Source of the DNA: Lacimicrobium sp. SS2-24
GTDB taxonomy: Bacteria > Pseudomonadota > Gammaproteobacteria > Enterobacterales > Alteromonadaceae
NCBI RefSeq assembly: GCF_002201535.1
Contig: NZ_NIWW01000001.1
Span: 668,933 to 732,932, forward strand
Direction: 5' to 3'
DNA: 64,000 nucleotides
The notes below the pieces were generated by a model that was not told the origin of the DNA, made no database searches, and was given only the letters and a program-made list of their open reading frames with translations. Below are positions 18,240 to 27,796 of the stretch, piece after piece (positions within the stretch are counted from its first letter, which is position 1; every line of letters starts with the position of its first letter). The position numbers and the translations under genes are program-made.

Positions 18240-18953
18240 TCATTTCGGCGATTCTTCCTGCTGCTGGGTGTGCAGCGGTTGAACCTGGCTCTCTTTTTTA
18301 AGGGTACCAAACAACCAGTCTCCGATAGGATAAGTAATATTAAAGTTGTATTGGCTCATCCAGTCCAAACGATGGTGATCCTGATGTAACTGACGTAAGC
18401 GCCGCATACCGGGGATTCGGTAGATGAAGCTTGTATCAGATACATGAAATATAAAGTGAAACACCTCATAATTCAGAAAGTAAGCAATGCCGGTAAACGC
18501 AAACAGGTAGCCCACATTGGGTGTCATCAGCCAGGCCAGCAACATCCCCACAGGCAGGGCAAAAACACCGATAAAAAACAGCAACATCACCGGTGGGAAT
18601 AACACCGCGTGAAAGTCCCGGCTGTTGTCAAAAGCCATGGTTTGATCAGTGAAAAACCTATGGTGCTGTTTGGCATGGCGCTCAAAAATGATCTGCAGTC
18701 CTTTAACCGGCTTGTGCATGGGCCCCTTGTGACCAAAATACTCTGCCAGGTTGGCATACAAAAACGTCACAGGAATGGTGAGCCATTCCCACATGGTCAC
18801 TGATTCCAGGCGGGTCAAACACAGTCCCATTCCCACTAAGCATAATGTGATGGTAAAACCAAAATGAACATAACCAGAGTAGAGTCTGCCAATGTTTTTC
18901 GCCCTGTAGTGCTCGCGAAATGTACGGATGGCAGCCGGACTCATCGTCTTCAT
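18240..18953 (-). CDS. Sterol desaturase / fatty-acid hydroxylase superfamily protein
   Basis: The 237-residue membrane protein has about four hydrophobic helices and the histidine clusters of the di-iron fatty-acid hydroxylase superfamily: FGHKGPMH, ERHAKQHHRFF, YEVFHFIFH and LHQDHHRLDW. These enzymes use O2 at a di-iron centre to hydroxylate or desaturate lipids. The substrate is not evident. The ATG at 18953 has AGGAGA upstream and is preferred over a GTG seven codons earlier. An AraC-family regulator gene lies divergently, about 130 bases away, and is the likely controller. Confidence 0.82.
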   Translation of the reverse strand: MKTMSPAAIRTFREHYRAKNIGRLYSGYVHFGFTITLCLVGMGLCLTRLESVTMWEWLTIPVTFLYANLAEYFGHKGPMHKPVKGLQIIFERHAKQHHRFFTDQTMAFDNSRDFHAVLFPPVMLLFFIGVFALPVGMLLAWLMTPNVGYLFAFTGIAYFLNYEVFHFIFHVSDTSFIYRIPGMRRLRQLHQDHHRLDWMSQYNFNITYPIGDWLFGTLKKESQVQPLHTQQQEESPK

Positions 18954-19087
18954 ATACGTATCTCCTGAGCTCACAATATTATCTGCGCATTTGACAAATG
19001 CATTGCCAATGCTCCCAATAGTATGGAAGGATCAGCGTAGCACTCTAAAGGCAAAGTACATTGACCACAGAACACATCACACCTGAC

Positions 19088-20089
19088 ATGACACACCATT
19101 TATCCGGCGCGTACCTCAAACGACTGTTGCAATTTGGTCAGCAGTCCGGTTCGGTTCCCGCCATGGCCCGCCCTTTTATGCAAGGACACAGCGGTCAGCG
19201 TGTCCATGTCAACCTGCTCTGCGCACTGATGGACAGTCTCTGTGCACAACACGCCGATGCCACCTTTGGCCTGCGTTTTGGTCTGAGTCTGGATACCCAT
19301 GCCTTTGGCTTTCTCGGTTACCTGGCCCAGGTGGCACCGGATTTACGCCGGGCCATGGATATGCTGATACGCTATGAAGTGCTTGCCAGTTCAGCAGGCA
19401 GCGCCCGTTTTCATCAGCAAGACCAGCTTTGCCATTTGCAATGGCACCCTCATGTTGCCGAGATTTCCGCGTCTGTCAGTGATGCCTTCTTGGGTGGCTG
19501 GTATGCCTGTGCCAGCCAGATCACCGGCCGCCAGCTGCCACTGACAGCCGTTCACCGTCGACAGACACTGCCTACTGACATCCTCAGGCGCTATGAAACA
19601 CTCTGGCAAACCACCGTGGTGACAGGGCAGAAATATGATGCACTGGTGTTTGACCCCGAATTTCTGTCCACACCATCACAGTTTGCCGATCCGGTCATGT
19701 ATGAAACTCTGTTGCAGGAATCGGAGCGACTGAAACGGTTACTGAGCCATCAAAGCGATATGATGATGCACATTCAGACACTCACCATTGCCGCCATCAG
19801 GCAAGGAGACGTGCCCTCTTTAAAAGACATTGCCGCTCAGCTTGAACTACAACCTTTCAAGTTACAACGCCTTTTAAAAACACATAACAGCACCTTTTCC
19901 AGGGTGCTGGATGAAGCAAAATACAGCCTCGCCTGTGAATGGCTGGCCCATGCCGGTATGTCTTTATCGGGCATCTCTGAGCGGCTGGGTTTTTCTGAAC
20001 CCAGTGCCTTTTCACGAGCCTTTAAGCGCTGGAGCACAATGCAGCCCAATCAATACCGCCATCAGATTGGACTGGAGCCCAAACATTAG
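19088..20089 (+). CDS. AraC-family transcriptional regulator
   Basis: The protein has about 333 residues. The N-terminal part is the arabinose-binding-like domain (PF12625 type) found in regulators such as OruR and ArgR-like proteins (RFGLSLDTHAFGFLGYLAQ). The C-terminal 100 residues are an AraC double HTH, with the second HTH in LSGISERLGFSEPSAFSRAF, followed by KRWSTMQPNQYR. It probably controls the divergent desaturase-like gene. The start is uncertain: a TTG at 19061 would add nine residues, and neither start has a good Shine-Dalgarno sequence. Confidence 0.82.
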   Translation: MTHHLSGAYLKRLLQFGQQSGSVPAMARPFMQGHSGQRVHVNLLCALMDSLCAQHADATFGLRFGLSLDTHAFGFLGYLAQVAPDLRRAMDMLIRYEVLASSAGSARFHQQDQLCHLQWHPHVAEISASVSDAFLGGWYACASQITGRQLPLTAVHRRQTLPTDILRRYETLWQTTVVTGQKYDALVFDPEFLSTPSQFADPVMYETLLQESERLKRLLSHQSDMMMHIQTLTIAAIRQGDVPSLKDIAAQLELQPFKLQRLLKTHNSTFSRVLDEAKYSLACEWLAHAGMSLSGISERLGFSEPSAFSRAFKRWSTMQPNQYRHQIGLEPKH

Positions 20090-20130
20090 ACCGCGTTATC
20101 TGCGAATGGAAAGTGCTATGCCAACATCAC

Positions 20131-20679
20131 CTACAGGATATGTGTTCCGCGTATTGGGTAATGATTGCTGGGATCTTTTATCCATTTAAGGCCATTGACC
20201 AGGGTATCGACATCCGGGCGCACAAAAGGATTATTGGAAATATCTACCACCTGTAACCTACCGTCGCTGTTGATCACAAATAGCCCGGGCTCAGCAAACA
20301 CATGGTCGGTTTCCTGTGCTGATCGGGGTTCTGATACATACAAGCCCAGCGTTTTCATCTGTAACGGGCTGAGTCCGTAAGCAATGGGATAGCTCACCTG
20401 AAGCTCATTCTGATGACCTTGCAACTGTGCTTCACCGTCAGCGGAGATGGCCAGAATATCGACGCCGATAGAGGCCAGCGCAGCTCTGGCACCCTCAAGC
20501 TGTCTGAGATATCGCGTGCACATGGGGCAATGCTGCCCGCGATACACCACCAGCATTTTCCAGTCATATCCCGGGCTAATATCAGCCAGCTTGACCTGTT
20601 GCCCCCCGGGCAGCGTTGCCTGGATATCAGGAAATGGCGAGCCGGCCGGCAGTTTTTCACTTCGATATTGATTGCTCAT
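20131..20679 (-). CDS. AhpC/TSA-type peroxiredoxin-like protein
   Basis: The 182-residue thioredoxin-fold protein has VVYRGQHCPMCTRYLRQLEG, with Cys51 as the likely peroxidatic residue and Cys54 nearby as a possible resolving partner, and ISADG and GLFVINSDG strands as in AhpC/TSA proteins. The CxxC spacing is unlike classic AhpC and resembles the peroxiredoxin-like group. It should reduce peroxides or act as a thiol oxidoreductase in the cytoplasm; no signal peptide is present. It overlaps the end of the mdaB-like gene by four bases (ATGA), so the two are co-translated. Together with the divergent HxlR regulator this is an oxidative or electrophile stress module. Confidence 0.82.
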   Translation of the reverse strand: MSNQYRSEKLPAGSPFPDIQATLPGGQQVKLADISPGYDWKMLVVYRGQHCPMCTRYLRQLEGARAALASIGVDILAISADGEAQLQGHQNELQVSYPIAYGLSPLQMKTLGLYVSEPRSAQETDHVFAEPGLFVINSDGRLQVVDISNNPFVRPDVDTLVNGLKWIKDPSNHYPIRGTHIL

Positions 20680-21269
20680 TCTGACTCCTGAAACAAAGCT
20701 TTAAGGTGTTTTTCATACCGGACTAAATCGGCCTCTGCCTGGGCATTTTTCATCACATCATGACAGATAAAGGTTGGCAGAGGCTGCATACCGAAGAACT
20801 TAAAGTTCATGTGCATAGGGAACATCAGGTCATCTACGCTCTTACCTTCAAAAAATTCAGTTGTGTCGTTGAAGGCCTCGGCCGGCGCATTAGCTGTCAG
20901 AGACAGCATATATTTCTTGCCTGTCATGGTCCCACCGCGGCCATAGTTTTTCTTCGGCTGCGCTTCGGAGCGTCCATCACCATGGCATAATGCTCCCCCC
21001 ATCCCTGCCGTGTAGACCTCGTCCATATACTTTTTAAATAACCATGGCACCCCCATCCAGTTGACCGGCGATTGCAGGATGATCACATCAGCCCATTGGT
21101 GCAGCTCTAGCTGTGCTTCCACATCCAACTCTGGTGTCATGGTTACCACAGTGACCTGGTGTCCCATCAGTTGCAGTTGCTTTTCGGCCTTTTCTGTCAG
21201 GGTCTTATTGAGCCTGCCTTCTGAAAAGGGGTAATGTTGATGGGCATTGATAATTAAAATATTACTCAC
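20676..21269 (-). CDS. mdaB: NAD(P)H quinone reductase, MdaB type
   Basis: The 197-residue flavodoxin-fold enzyme starts NILIINAHQHYPFSEGRLN and has the SPVNWMGVPWLFKKYMDEV and GRGGTMTGKKYMLSLT segments of MdaB. It reduces quinones by two electrons with NADPH and FAD, avoiding semiquinone formation. The start is a GTG at 21269 with GGAGA about eight bases upstream; an ATG just before it is out of frame. It is divergent from an HxlR regulator gene and coupled to a downstream peroxiredoxin gene. Confidence 0.87.
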   Translation of the reverse strand: MSNILIINAHQHYPFSEGRLNKTLTEKAEKQLQLMGHQVTVVTMTPELDVEAQLELHQWADVIILQSPVNWMGVPWLFKKYMDEVYTAGMGGALCHGDGRSEAQPKKNYGRGGTMTGKKYMLSLTANAPAEAFNDTTEFFEGKSVDDLMFPMHMNFKFFGMQPLPTFICHDVMKNAQAEADLVRYEKHLKALFQESE

Positions 21270-21357
21270 GCATTGTTCTCCAAATGAAATCTCATAAATG
21301 TTGTCTTGAAATAAATAGGTGGTATATTTTAGTAACCTTTGAATTTAAAACAATTAG

Positions 21358-21380
21358 TATACTTTTTGTAACCTGGTAAC
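21358..21380 (+). promoter_or_regulatory. Candidate -10 and HxlR operator
   Basis: TATACT at 21358-21363 may be the -10 of the HxlR gene. Just downstream, GTAACCTGGTAAC (21368-21380) is a near-palindrome of the form GTNACCNGGTNAC, and a further GTAACC lies at 21332-21337. These repeats in the divergent gap are candidate binding sites for the regulator. Confidence 0.42.
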
Positions 21381-21396
21381 AATGGTGGCTTAGAAC

Positions 21397-21753
21397 GTGA
21401 AAAGCACAGTAAAAACAGTAAGTAACGGCCGTAAAAAAGTGATAGATGCTTGCCATGAGCCCTGTGCTATTGAAAAAGGCATGCGCCTCATTGGTGGGAA
21501 GTGGACAGGCTCAATTATTTACCATCTCAAAGATGAGCCAGTACGCTTCAACGATCTGTGCCGAATGTTAGGGGGCGCAAGTAAAAAGATGATAGATCAG
21601 CGACTTAAAGAGCTCGAAGCCAAAGGTATGGTCAAGCGAACGGTAATCGCACAGCGTCCGGTTGCCGTGACCTACCAGCTTACGCCCTTCGGGCAAACTG
21701 CATTGGGCTTTTTAGAAGACATGCGTAAATGGTCTGAACAACACGATTTGTAG
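21397..21753 (+). CDS. HxlR-family redox-type transcriptional regulator
   Basis: The 118-residue winged-helix protein has the HxlR features CAIEKGMRLIGGKWT, GASKKMIDQRLKELEAKGM and VTYQLTPFGQ. Cys19 and Cys23 precede the DNA-binding domain; in HypR, QorR and YodB relatives an N-terminal cysteine near this position senses quinones or hypochlorite. The divergent mdaB-peroxiredoxin pair is the likely target. The start is a GTG with no in-frame ATG nearby. Confidence 0.85.
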   Translation: MKSTVKTVSNGRKKVIDACHEPCAIEKGMRLIGGKWTGSIIYHLKDEPVRFNDLCRMLGGASKKMIDQRLKELEAKGMVKRTVIAQRPVAVTYQLTPFGQTALGFLEDMRKWSEQHDL

Positions 21754-21864
21754 TGTTCAGGCTATGCTGTTTTGCTTTATCGTTGTTCGTTCTGAACAAA
21801 TTATGGCTGCTGCCAGCTATTCGGCCAGGCTTATCGTTTTTTGTAAGCCAGCCTCACATCCATG

Positions 21865-22668
21865 TCAAAACTCATCCCCGCCGCGTACCTGCCGTTCTAC
21901 CTTGATATAAGTGGCGTCAGTGGGCAACGTCCCGGCCTGTTGAATATCAACCAAGGTCAGTCTATATTGCGTATCCTGATACTCAAATATCTCGTTTTGC
22001 CCTTCCCTTAACCAGACACGGTCTAGCACAAGGGTACCCGAGGTACGACTGGTATGACTGGTGTTAACGATAAACCGGGCTTTCTTATCGGCAGAATCAA
22101 TCTCCACCGGCCACACGTACAGACCATCCGAGATCGTTAAAAAGAAATGTCTTCCCAGCCAATCACTGGGCTTAACCCAGCTGGTTCCAAGCACAGTCTG
22201 CCAGCGAGTGATGGGCGAAGTAGCAACCGGCTCGACAGGCACTGAAGCGGGTCCTCTCCCCTCTTGGTGGTCAGCCTGTTGCGGAGGCAGGGTCGCCGAT
22301 GATGACGTTTCGGGCCTGTCCGCAAGGGTCTCGCTATCATAAGGTGAAGGCGCAGAAAAACCGTCATTAATACTGCTCATATCCGCCGATTGTTTGGGCG
22401 GATTCACCGCGTACACCAGCAAAAAAATCGCCACCGTCCCTCCGGCTCGGGCAAAAGGAAGGTCAATGTGTAAAAAGCCCGGAAGCGAACCGCCTACCAG
22501 TCCGGCACCCAGTGCAGCAATAATCCTTAAATATAATCCGGCTTTGTCATACACGTGAGGGTCATACAGCACAAATAACAGGGGAATAAACAGTAAGATA
22601 ATACCAACGGCCAGCAACACATAATCAGGACGCTGTGGCATCGCATTGCTAGGGTTTTGGGGTGACAT
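21865..22668 (-). CDS. Membrane-anchored protein of unknown function
   Basis: I do not recognise this 267-residue protein. It has hydrophobic helices at about residues 17-35, 43-62 and 74-88. A low-complexity Ser/Pro/Glu linker follows (about 90-150), then a C-terminal domain of about 110 residues that looks β-rich and begins RWQTVLGTSWVKPSDW. A good AGGAGATGGG sequence precedes the ATG. It stands alone with no operon partner. The linker suggests that the C-terminal domain is held away from the membrane. Confidence 0.6.
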   Translation of the reverse strand: MSPQNPSNAMPQRPDYVLLAVGIILLFIPLLFVLYDPHVYDKAGLYLRIIAALGAGLVGGSLPGFLHIDLPFARAGGTVAIFLLVYAVNPPKQSADMSSINDGFSAPSPYDSETLADRPETSSSATLPPQQADHQEGRGPASVPVEPVATSPITRWQTVLGTSWVKPSDWLGRHFFLTISDGLYVWPVEIDSADKKARFIVNTSHTSRTSGTLVLDRVWLREGQNEIFEYQDTQYRLTLVDIQQAGTLPTDATYIKVERQVRGGDEF

Positions 22669-22982
22669 AACCCATCTCCTTATTGGTCAGGTTTTACCTT
22701 TATCTGACACCACCGGTAAAGGTGACCCTGACACTTAAAAGGAGTCCCAATACGTCAGAAACTGATGACTGCACGCTATTTTTTACCAGACTACATCTTA
22801 TTTGCTTATTTGTCCTCTTGCACCCGGACGGGAAAAATACACCACTGAATCAGCAACCCATCACGCAAGATACTAAAATGCGCCGGATTTATGAGTACAT
22901 GGGTAAGGCGGGTACGCCGAGCATAAAAAAAGGCCACTGACTTTCCAGGCAGTGACCTTTACTTGCACTATCAACGTTTTAC
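22669..22982. other. Intergenic stretch without a convincing gene
   Basis: These 314 bases hold the upstream region of the unknown membrane protein gene and the terminator of the TonB receptor gene. An open frame at 22683-22940 (+) has no family resemblance and no Shine-Dalgarno sequence. Confidence 0.55.
22924..22958 (-). terminator. Rho-independent terminator of the TonB receptor gene
   Basis: On the minus strand AGGTCACTG pairs with CAGTGGCCT (one G-T pair) around a 10-base loop, followed by seven T residues, 25 bases past the stop. Confidence 0.85.
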
Positions 22983-25616
22983 TTAAAAGGTGTAGACGCC
23001 TCTGATGTAATAGAAGCCACCATTAATCCCCATAGGTGAGGTAGTGGGATACTTAGACCCTACTACGCCAGCGAAGGGGTTCAGATCCGGTTCGTTGTCG
23101 AACAGGTTTTTGGCACCACCGGCAATCTGGAAGTCATCGGTAATGAAATAGCCGACTTCCATATCCACCGTTAGCTCAGCACCGGGATAAATATCCAGAC
23201 CACCACCCGCATCAACGTGATCCTCGTAGTAGTCACCGAAGTAGTTCAGACGCATCAGCGCTCTGAAATCTTCTTTTGACCAGTTCATGGTATAGGTCGC
23301 ACGGTGCGCTGGCAGGTTATCTTCGAGCATTTCAACCTTAGCCAGATTGATGTTATCCGGGTTGAAATCATCGACCGTGGTATCCGTCCAGTTATAGGCC
23401 AGTGAATATTTCATGTCACCGCCAAACACTTCATTGCTGTAGTTCATGACCACATCAATACCCTGAGTGGTGGTATCGAAGTCATTGGTAAAATACACCA
23501 CACTGCTGAAGCTGGTGGCATCACGAATACCCTGAGCCAATAGTGAGTCAATGTCATCCTGAGTCAGTGGAATAGCAGAGGTCCGGCTCAGACGATCGGT
23601 CACTTCCACATTGAAATAATCAATGGTCAGGTACAAACCGTTCTCAAACTCACCTACCAGACCGAAGCTGTACGCCACAGAATCTTCCGGCTCCAGGGGT
23701 TCACCACCTTTAAGTGCCGCGATAGGATTCGTCGGTGGCAGCAATGCCTGATCCTGCAGCTGCGTGCCCACAAAGGCCGTGGTGACGTTAATCACATTAC
23801 TCTGGCCCACTGTGGGAGCCTTAAAGCCCGTGCTCACCGCACCACGAATAGCAAAGGTATCGGTCATCTGCAGGCGGGCAGAAAGCTTACCGTTAAAGGT
23901 TGAACCAAAGTCGGTGAAATCCTCATAACGGGCGGCAGCACCGATCATCAGATTTTCCGTCAGATAGGCTTCAACATCTACATAGCCTGCCCAGTTACCG
24001 CGGCTCCACTCGCCAGCTGCTTCCGGTTTGATTCCCGGGAAACCGTTAGAACCAATACCAAAGCCCTGAGAGGTTCCGGTGGCCGGATTAAAGGCTAGTG
24101 GCCCTACAGCAAAAGATGCCGGATCACCAGCTTCCTGTTTGAAGGTCTCACGGCGGTATTCAATACCCGCGGCAAAGGCCAGTGGCTCATACAGGCTGTC
24201 AAAGGAAAACTCTTTGGAGACATCCAGGTTAAAGTTTTTATCTAACTGACTGGCTGTGCCCGGCGCGAACTCGGTAGGCGTATCAGGCCCCAGAGACGGG
24301 TTGAGTGTGTTTTTAATTTTATACTCGATTTGCGAGTAGCCCATACCGATACTGATATCGTAGAACCATTCGCTCTCGGTATAGCCCTTGGTGCCCATAA
24401 CAATGGACGCATCGGTCACGACACCGCCAAAGCGAGGCGTAAAACCGCCCGGGAACATTTCGTTAAAGGCCCAGCAATTTGGGTTGTTAGCCACTTCATC
24501 AATGTAGCGAGGATTGTCCAGCACATTATCGCCCACACGAATATCGTTGGGGCAATTTCCACTCATATCACCGGTTATATCACCCACCAGAAGAAGCTGA
24601 TGTCCTTCTCCTTCATCAATTTCTCCATCCCCGTTTAAATCGGCAGGTTCAATGCCACCATCGTAAACACCGCCGCGGGTATGCGGGTTACGGTAATAGA
24701 AACCGCCTTCCACTTCTCGCTCAGCCCAGTTGGTGAACATGTAGGCTTCATTATCATTACCCAAATCCAGCCCGAAGTTACCCACCAGTTTGAAATCGTA
24801 TTTGATTTCAGGAGTACCCCAGATTTGCGCCGGATTTTCGATATCCGGATTACCGGCAGCTGCCAGAGCGGCGGCGTCGTCACGCTGTACACTGCGACTG
24901 GTCGGATCGGCCTCACGATATTCCATGGAGAAATTAGCAAAGCCATCGTCGGTCAGCGGCAAACCTATATTACCGGCAACCTGCAATGTATCACCGTCCC
25001 CTTCCATGGTCTCGCCCCAGCGCGCTTCGATCATACCGCCGTCGGCATCATCTTTAAGGGCAAAGTTAATCACCCCGGCGATGGCATCAGAGCCATACTG
25101 AGCCGCTGCTCCATCGCGAAGTACTTCCACCTGCTTGAGTGCTGCGGCTGGAATATTGGAAATGTCCGGTCCCTGAGCCCCATCGGAGAGGCTACCGCCG
25201 AGAAAGGTAATAACCGCACTGCGATGACGACGTTTGCCGTTCACCAGCACCAGTGTGTGATCCGATGCCAGACCACGCAGGTTCGCCGGACGCACCAGTG
25301 TGGAAGCATCATTAATGGGCTGATCATTGACGTTAAATGAAGGTACGACCGTACTCATCATTGACATCATGTCAGTAGAGCCCTGGGCCGCAAATTCTTC
25401 AGCACCAATGATATCCAGTGGCACCGCCGAGTCTCCAACGGAGCGCGGGGCAGAACGGGTACCAACAATGGCGATTTTTTCGACCGGACCGGTTTCTTCA
25501 GCAGCAGGCTCTTCTTCCTGTGCTGACACATTTAAACTGACAGCCAGACTGGCTGCCGCTGCTGATGTGAGGGCATATTTAATGCTTTTAGATAGATGTG
25601 TGATTTGGGCAGGCAT
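22983..25616 (-). CDS. TonB-dependent outer-membrane receptor
   Basis: The 877-residue protein has a signal peptide (cleavage near residue 32, after SAQ), a TonB-box-like EKIAIVGTR, a plug domain (about 60-195, with LRGLASDHTLVLVNGKRR and VEVLRDGAAAQYGSDAIAGV) and a 22-strand barrel ending in a terminal Phe. It imports a bulky ligand by proton-motive force; the ligand is unknown. An extracellular-type loop holds a complete 12-residue EF-hand loop at 326-337 and two Cys residues (355 and 381) that could form a disulfide. GGAGAAGG precedes the ATG. No transport partner is next to it, so it is likely expressed alone. Confidence 0.92.
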   Translation of the reverse strand: MPAQITHLSKSIKYALTSAAAASLAVSLNVSAQEEEPAAEETGPVEKIAIVGTRSAPRSVGDSAVPLDIIGAEEFAAQGSTDMMSMMSTVVPSFNVNDQPINDASTLVRPANLRGLASDHTLVLVNGKRRHRSAVITFLGGSLSDGAQGPDISNIPAAALKQVEVLRDGAAAQYGSDAIAGVINFALKDDADGGMIEARWGETMEGDGDTLQVAGNIGLPLTDDGFANFSMEYREADPTSRSVQRDDAAALAAAGNPDIENPAQIWGTPEIKYDFKLVGNFGLDLGNDNEAYMFTNWAEREVEGGFYYRNPHTRGGVYDGGIEPADLNGDGEIDEGEGHQLLLVGDITGDMSGNCPNDIRVGDNVLDNPRYIDEVANNPNCWAFNEMFPGGFTPRFGGVVTDASIVMGTKGYTESEWFYDISIGMGYSQIEYKIKNTLNPSLGPDTPTEFAPGTASQLDKNFNLDVSKEFSFDSLYEPLAFAAGIEYRRETFKQEAGDPASFAVGPLAFNPATGTSQGFGIGSNGFPGIKPEAAGEWSRGNWAGYVDVEAYLTENLMIGAAARYEDFTDFGSTFNGKLSARLQMTDTFAIRGAVSTGFKAPTVGQSNVINVTTAFVGTQLQDQALLPPTNPIAALKGGEPLEPEDSVAYSFGLVGEFENGLYLTIDYFNVEVTDRLSRTSAIPLTQDDIDSLLAQGIRDATSFSSVVYFTNDFDTTTQGIDVVMNYSNEVFGGDMKYSLAYNWTDTTVDDFNPDNINLAKVEMLEDNLPAHRATYTMNWSKEDFRALMRLNYFGDYYEDHVDAGGGLDIYPGAELTVDMEVGYFITDDFQIAGGAKNLFDNEPDLNPFAGVVGSKYPTTSPMGINGGFYYIRGVYTF

Positions 25617-25949
25617 AGACCTTCTCCAACTTGTAGTTATTATATCGCTGGCCCGGTGCGCCTTACAGGCACTTCCGGTGCCGCATTTGATGCAATGCTT
25701 AACTGTTCGTCACACGTCGACTAACTCGCAATGTCTTATTGTTATACAGTACGAAAGTACAGTCTGTGAGTTGAACGATGATCCGCCGCCATTACATCGC
25801 TAACCGACTGAAATCAGGGGTTTTATGCGATGTTAGTTTTAGCGCAATTCACAAACTATCGGATTCGCAGATACAACATATCGGTTCGTCCGATGTAAGA
25901 CAAGCGCTGTTTGTAAAAAAAATGTAATGTCGGAGCAGTGGGCCCAGAC
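25617..25949. other. Intergenic region upstream of the TonB receptor gene
   Basis: These 333 bases carry the receptor's promoter region and the distance to the end of the nhaC-like gene. No terminator, RNA gene or convincing frame was recognised. Confidence 0.5.
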
Positions 25950-27668
25950 TCAGGCGCTGACCACCGCCATGATTGTCCATAGCAGCGCCGCCACGCCGGC
26001 AGCCAGGCTGGCGGGATACAACTGAGATTTGACATGGTCCATCAGATCACAGCCTGTGGTCATAGAACTGAGGATAGTAGAATCGGAGATGGGGGAACAC
26101 TGATCGCCATAGACACTGCCGTTTAATACGGTGGCGAAGCACACCATCATAAACAGCTCTGGATTGGCCAGCTGTTGTTGTGTGGCAATGACCCAGGCCA
26201 ATGGCATCGCCAGTGGGAAGGCAATGGCATAGGTGCCCCAACTGGTTCCGGTTGAAAACGCAATAACCATGGTAATAAGCTGCAAAGTCACAGGCAATGT
26301 CCAGTAGGGCAACCGTTCTCCCAATAAATCGATCAGGTACAAGCCGCCCCCAACCTCTTTACTGATGCCGCCAATGGTGATCGCCAGCATCAGCACCACA
26401 GAGGCCACCACTACGCTTTTCCAGCCGTCACCGAAGCCATCCAACAGGTTTTCCAGTGACATACCCTTGACCAGGGCGATGGTTGCCGCCAGCACCAGGG
26501 CCGCACCAAATGCCCAGTTGACTTTCGGAGAGCCCAGAAAAACAAAACTCCCCACAGCGATACCTAATAAGGTCACCAGCGGTAAAATAAATTCCCACTG
26601 ATTGGGCCGGTAATGCTCGGGAACGGTGGCACGATGAAGCTCGCCGGAGCTCATAGGCCGTGCCTGCGGGGCATCCAGCTGCCCGGTTTCGGCGGCGCGC
26701 TGATTGGCTTTTTTCAGCCGCGTACCGGAGAAAGTCAGAAAATTCATACTCAGCAAAAAGGTACCGAATACCGCTAAAATCGCATAAAAGCTTAAGGGCA
26801 CGCTGGCAAAGAAAAACGCGATGCGATCGGCTTCTGTGGCCAGAAAGGCCACCCCGGGTACAAAGATAAAGGCCTGCACATATGCCGGCCAGGCATTAAA
26901 GGCCAGAAACACGGCGATGGGTGACGCCGTAGAATCCACCACATAACTGAGCTCTTCGTGACTGACACCGGCTTTATCGGCAATGGGGCGCACGGTTGTG
27001 CCTACCAGCACGGTGCTGATGGTACCGCCCTGAAAAAACAGAATTCCCAGCATCCAGGTCACCACTTTGGCACTTTTGGGCCCGCGCACAAAGTGTGTGG
27101 TCATACTCTGTGCAAAGGCCTGCGCGGCACCGGTCTTCGCCCACACACCCGTCAGCCCGCCAAGCAACCATAAGTACAGGATGAGAATCCCAGCGGCGCT
27201 CTCCGTGCCAAGACTGGGGATCAGAACCTTATCAATGATGTCCATCTGCCCCATTAAAAAGGCGCCACAAACAATTCCGCCAAGCAACGCAATAATGGGT
27301 TCACGGCTGATAAGACACAGCGCAATCGTGATAAAAGCCGGTAACAGGGACCAGGCGCCGTAGTGATAGTCGGTCTTGAGCAGCACAATCTCGCCATCGG
27401 CTTTTTTTACCCATTGACGGCTTAGCTCTGGTTCGCCCTCCAATTTATCCAGTGCCGCCTGGCGCAAGGGTGACTCGGCATAATCGACCACCTCGTCAAT
27501 GAGAATCTCTTCACCCTGGTGACGATATTTCAGTTTGCCGTCGGCGCTGATAAAGGTTTCATACAAATAGCTCTGCTCTTTCCATTGCGGATTCTGGTAT
27601 TGATTGGCCAGCAAGGCGGCGACACAGGCCAGTGCTAACAGGATCCAGGTAAAGCCGTTGCGAGTCAC
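25950..27668 (-). CDS. NhaC-family Na+/H+ antiporter
   Basis: The 572-residue protein has one N-terminal helix, a hydrophilic segment of about 75 residues, and then about 11 membrane helices. The NhaC hallmarks are [39 protein letters not shown] and [16 protein letters not shown]. It exchanges sodium for protons, or is a related organic-anion exchanger of this superfamily, at the inner membrane. The N-terminal hydrophilic insert between helices 1 and 2 is unusual for small NhaC proteins and probably faces the periplasm. The start is a GTG with GGAG upstream. Confidence 0.85.
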   Translation of the reverse strand: MTRNGFTWILLALACVAALLANQYQNPQWKEQSYLYETFISADGKLKYRHQGEEILIDEVVDYAESPLRQAALDKLEGEPELSRQWVKKADGEIVLLKTDYHYGAWSLLPAFITIALCLISREPIIALLGGIVCGAFLMGQMDIIDKVLIPSLGTESAAGILILYLWLLGGLTGVWAKTGAAQAFAQSMTTHFVRGPKSAKVVTWMLGILFFQGGTISTVLVGTTVRPIADKAGVSHEELSYVVDSTASPIAVFLAFNAWPAYVQAFIFVPGVAFLATEADRIAFFFASVPLSFYAILAVFGTFLLSMNFLTFSGTRLKKANQRAAETGQLDAPQARPMSSGELHRATVPEHYRPNQWEFILPLVTLLGIAVGSFVFLGSPKVNWAFGAALVLAATIALVKGMSLENLLDGFGDGWKSVVVASVVLMLAITIGGISKEVGGGLYLIDLLGERLPYWTLPVTLQLITMVIAFSTGTSWGTYAIAFPLAMPLAWVIATQQQLANPELFMMVCFATVLNGSVYGDQCSPISDSTILSSMTTGCDLMDHVKSQLYPASLAAGVAALLWTIMAVVSA

Positions 27669-27796
27669 TGCACTACTCCGCTAAAAGTATGAAATAAAAG
27701 GTAAAATAACACCCTTTACGGGTAAAAAGCGAGCGCAGATAAGTTGTTCATGTTGCCTGAACGGGTTAATCTGACAGGCAGATATTGGTTATCCCT

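Noticed and set aside
22683-22940. 85-codon frame between two leftward genes
   Set aside because: No Shine-Dalgarno sequence, no family resemblance, and it runs into the terminator of the TonB receptor gene.
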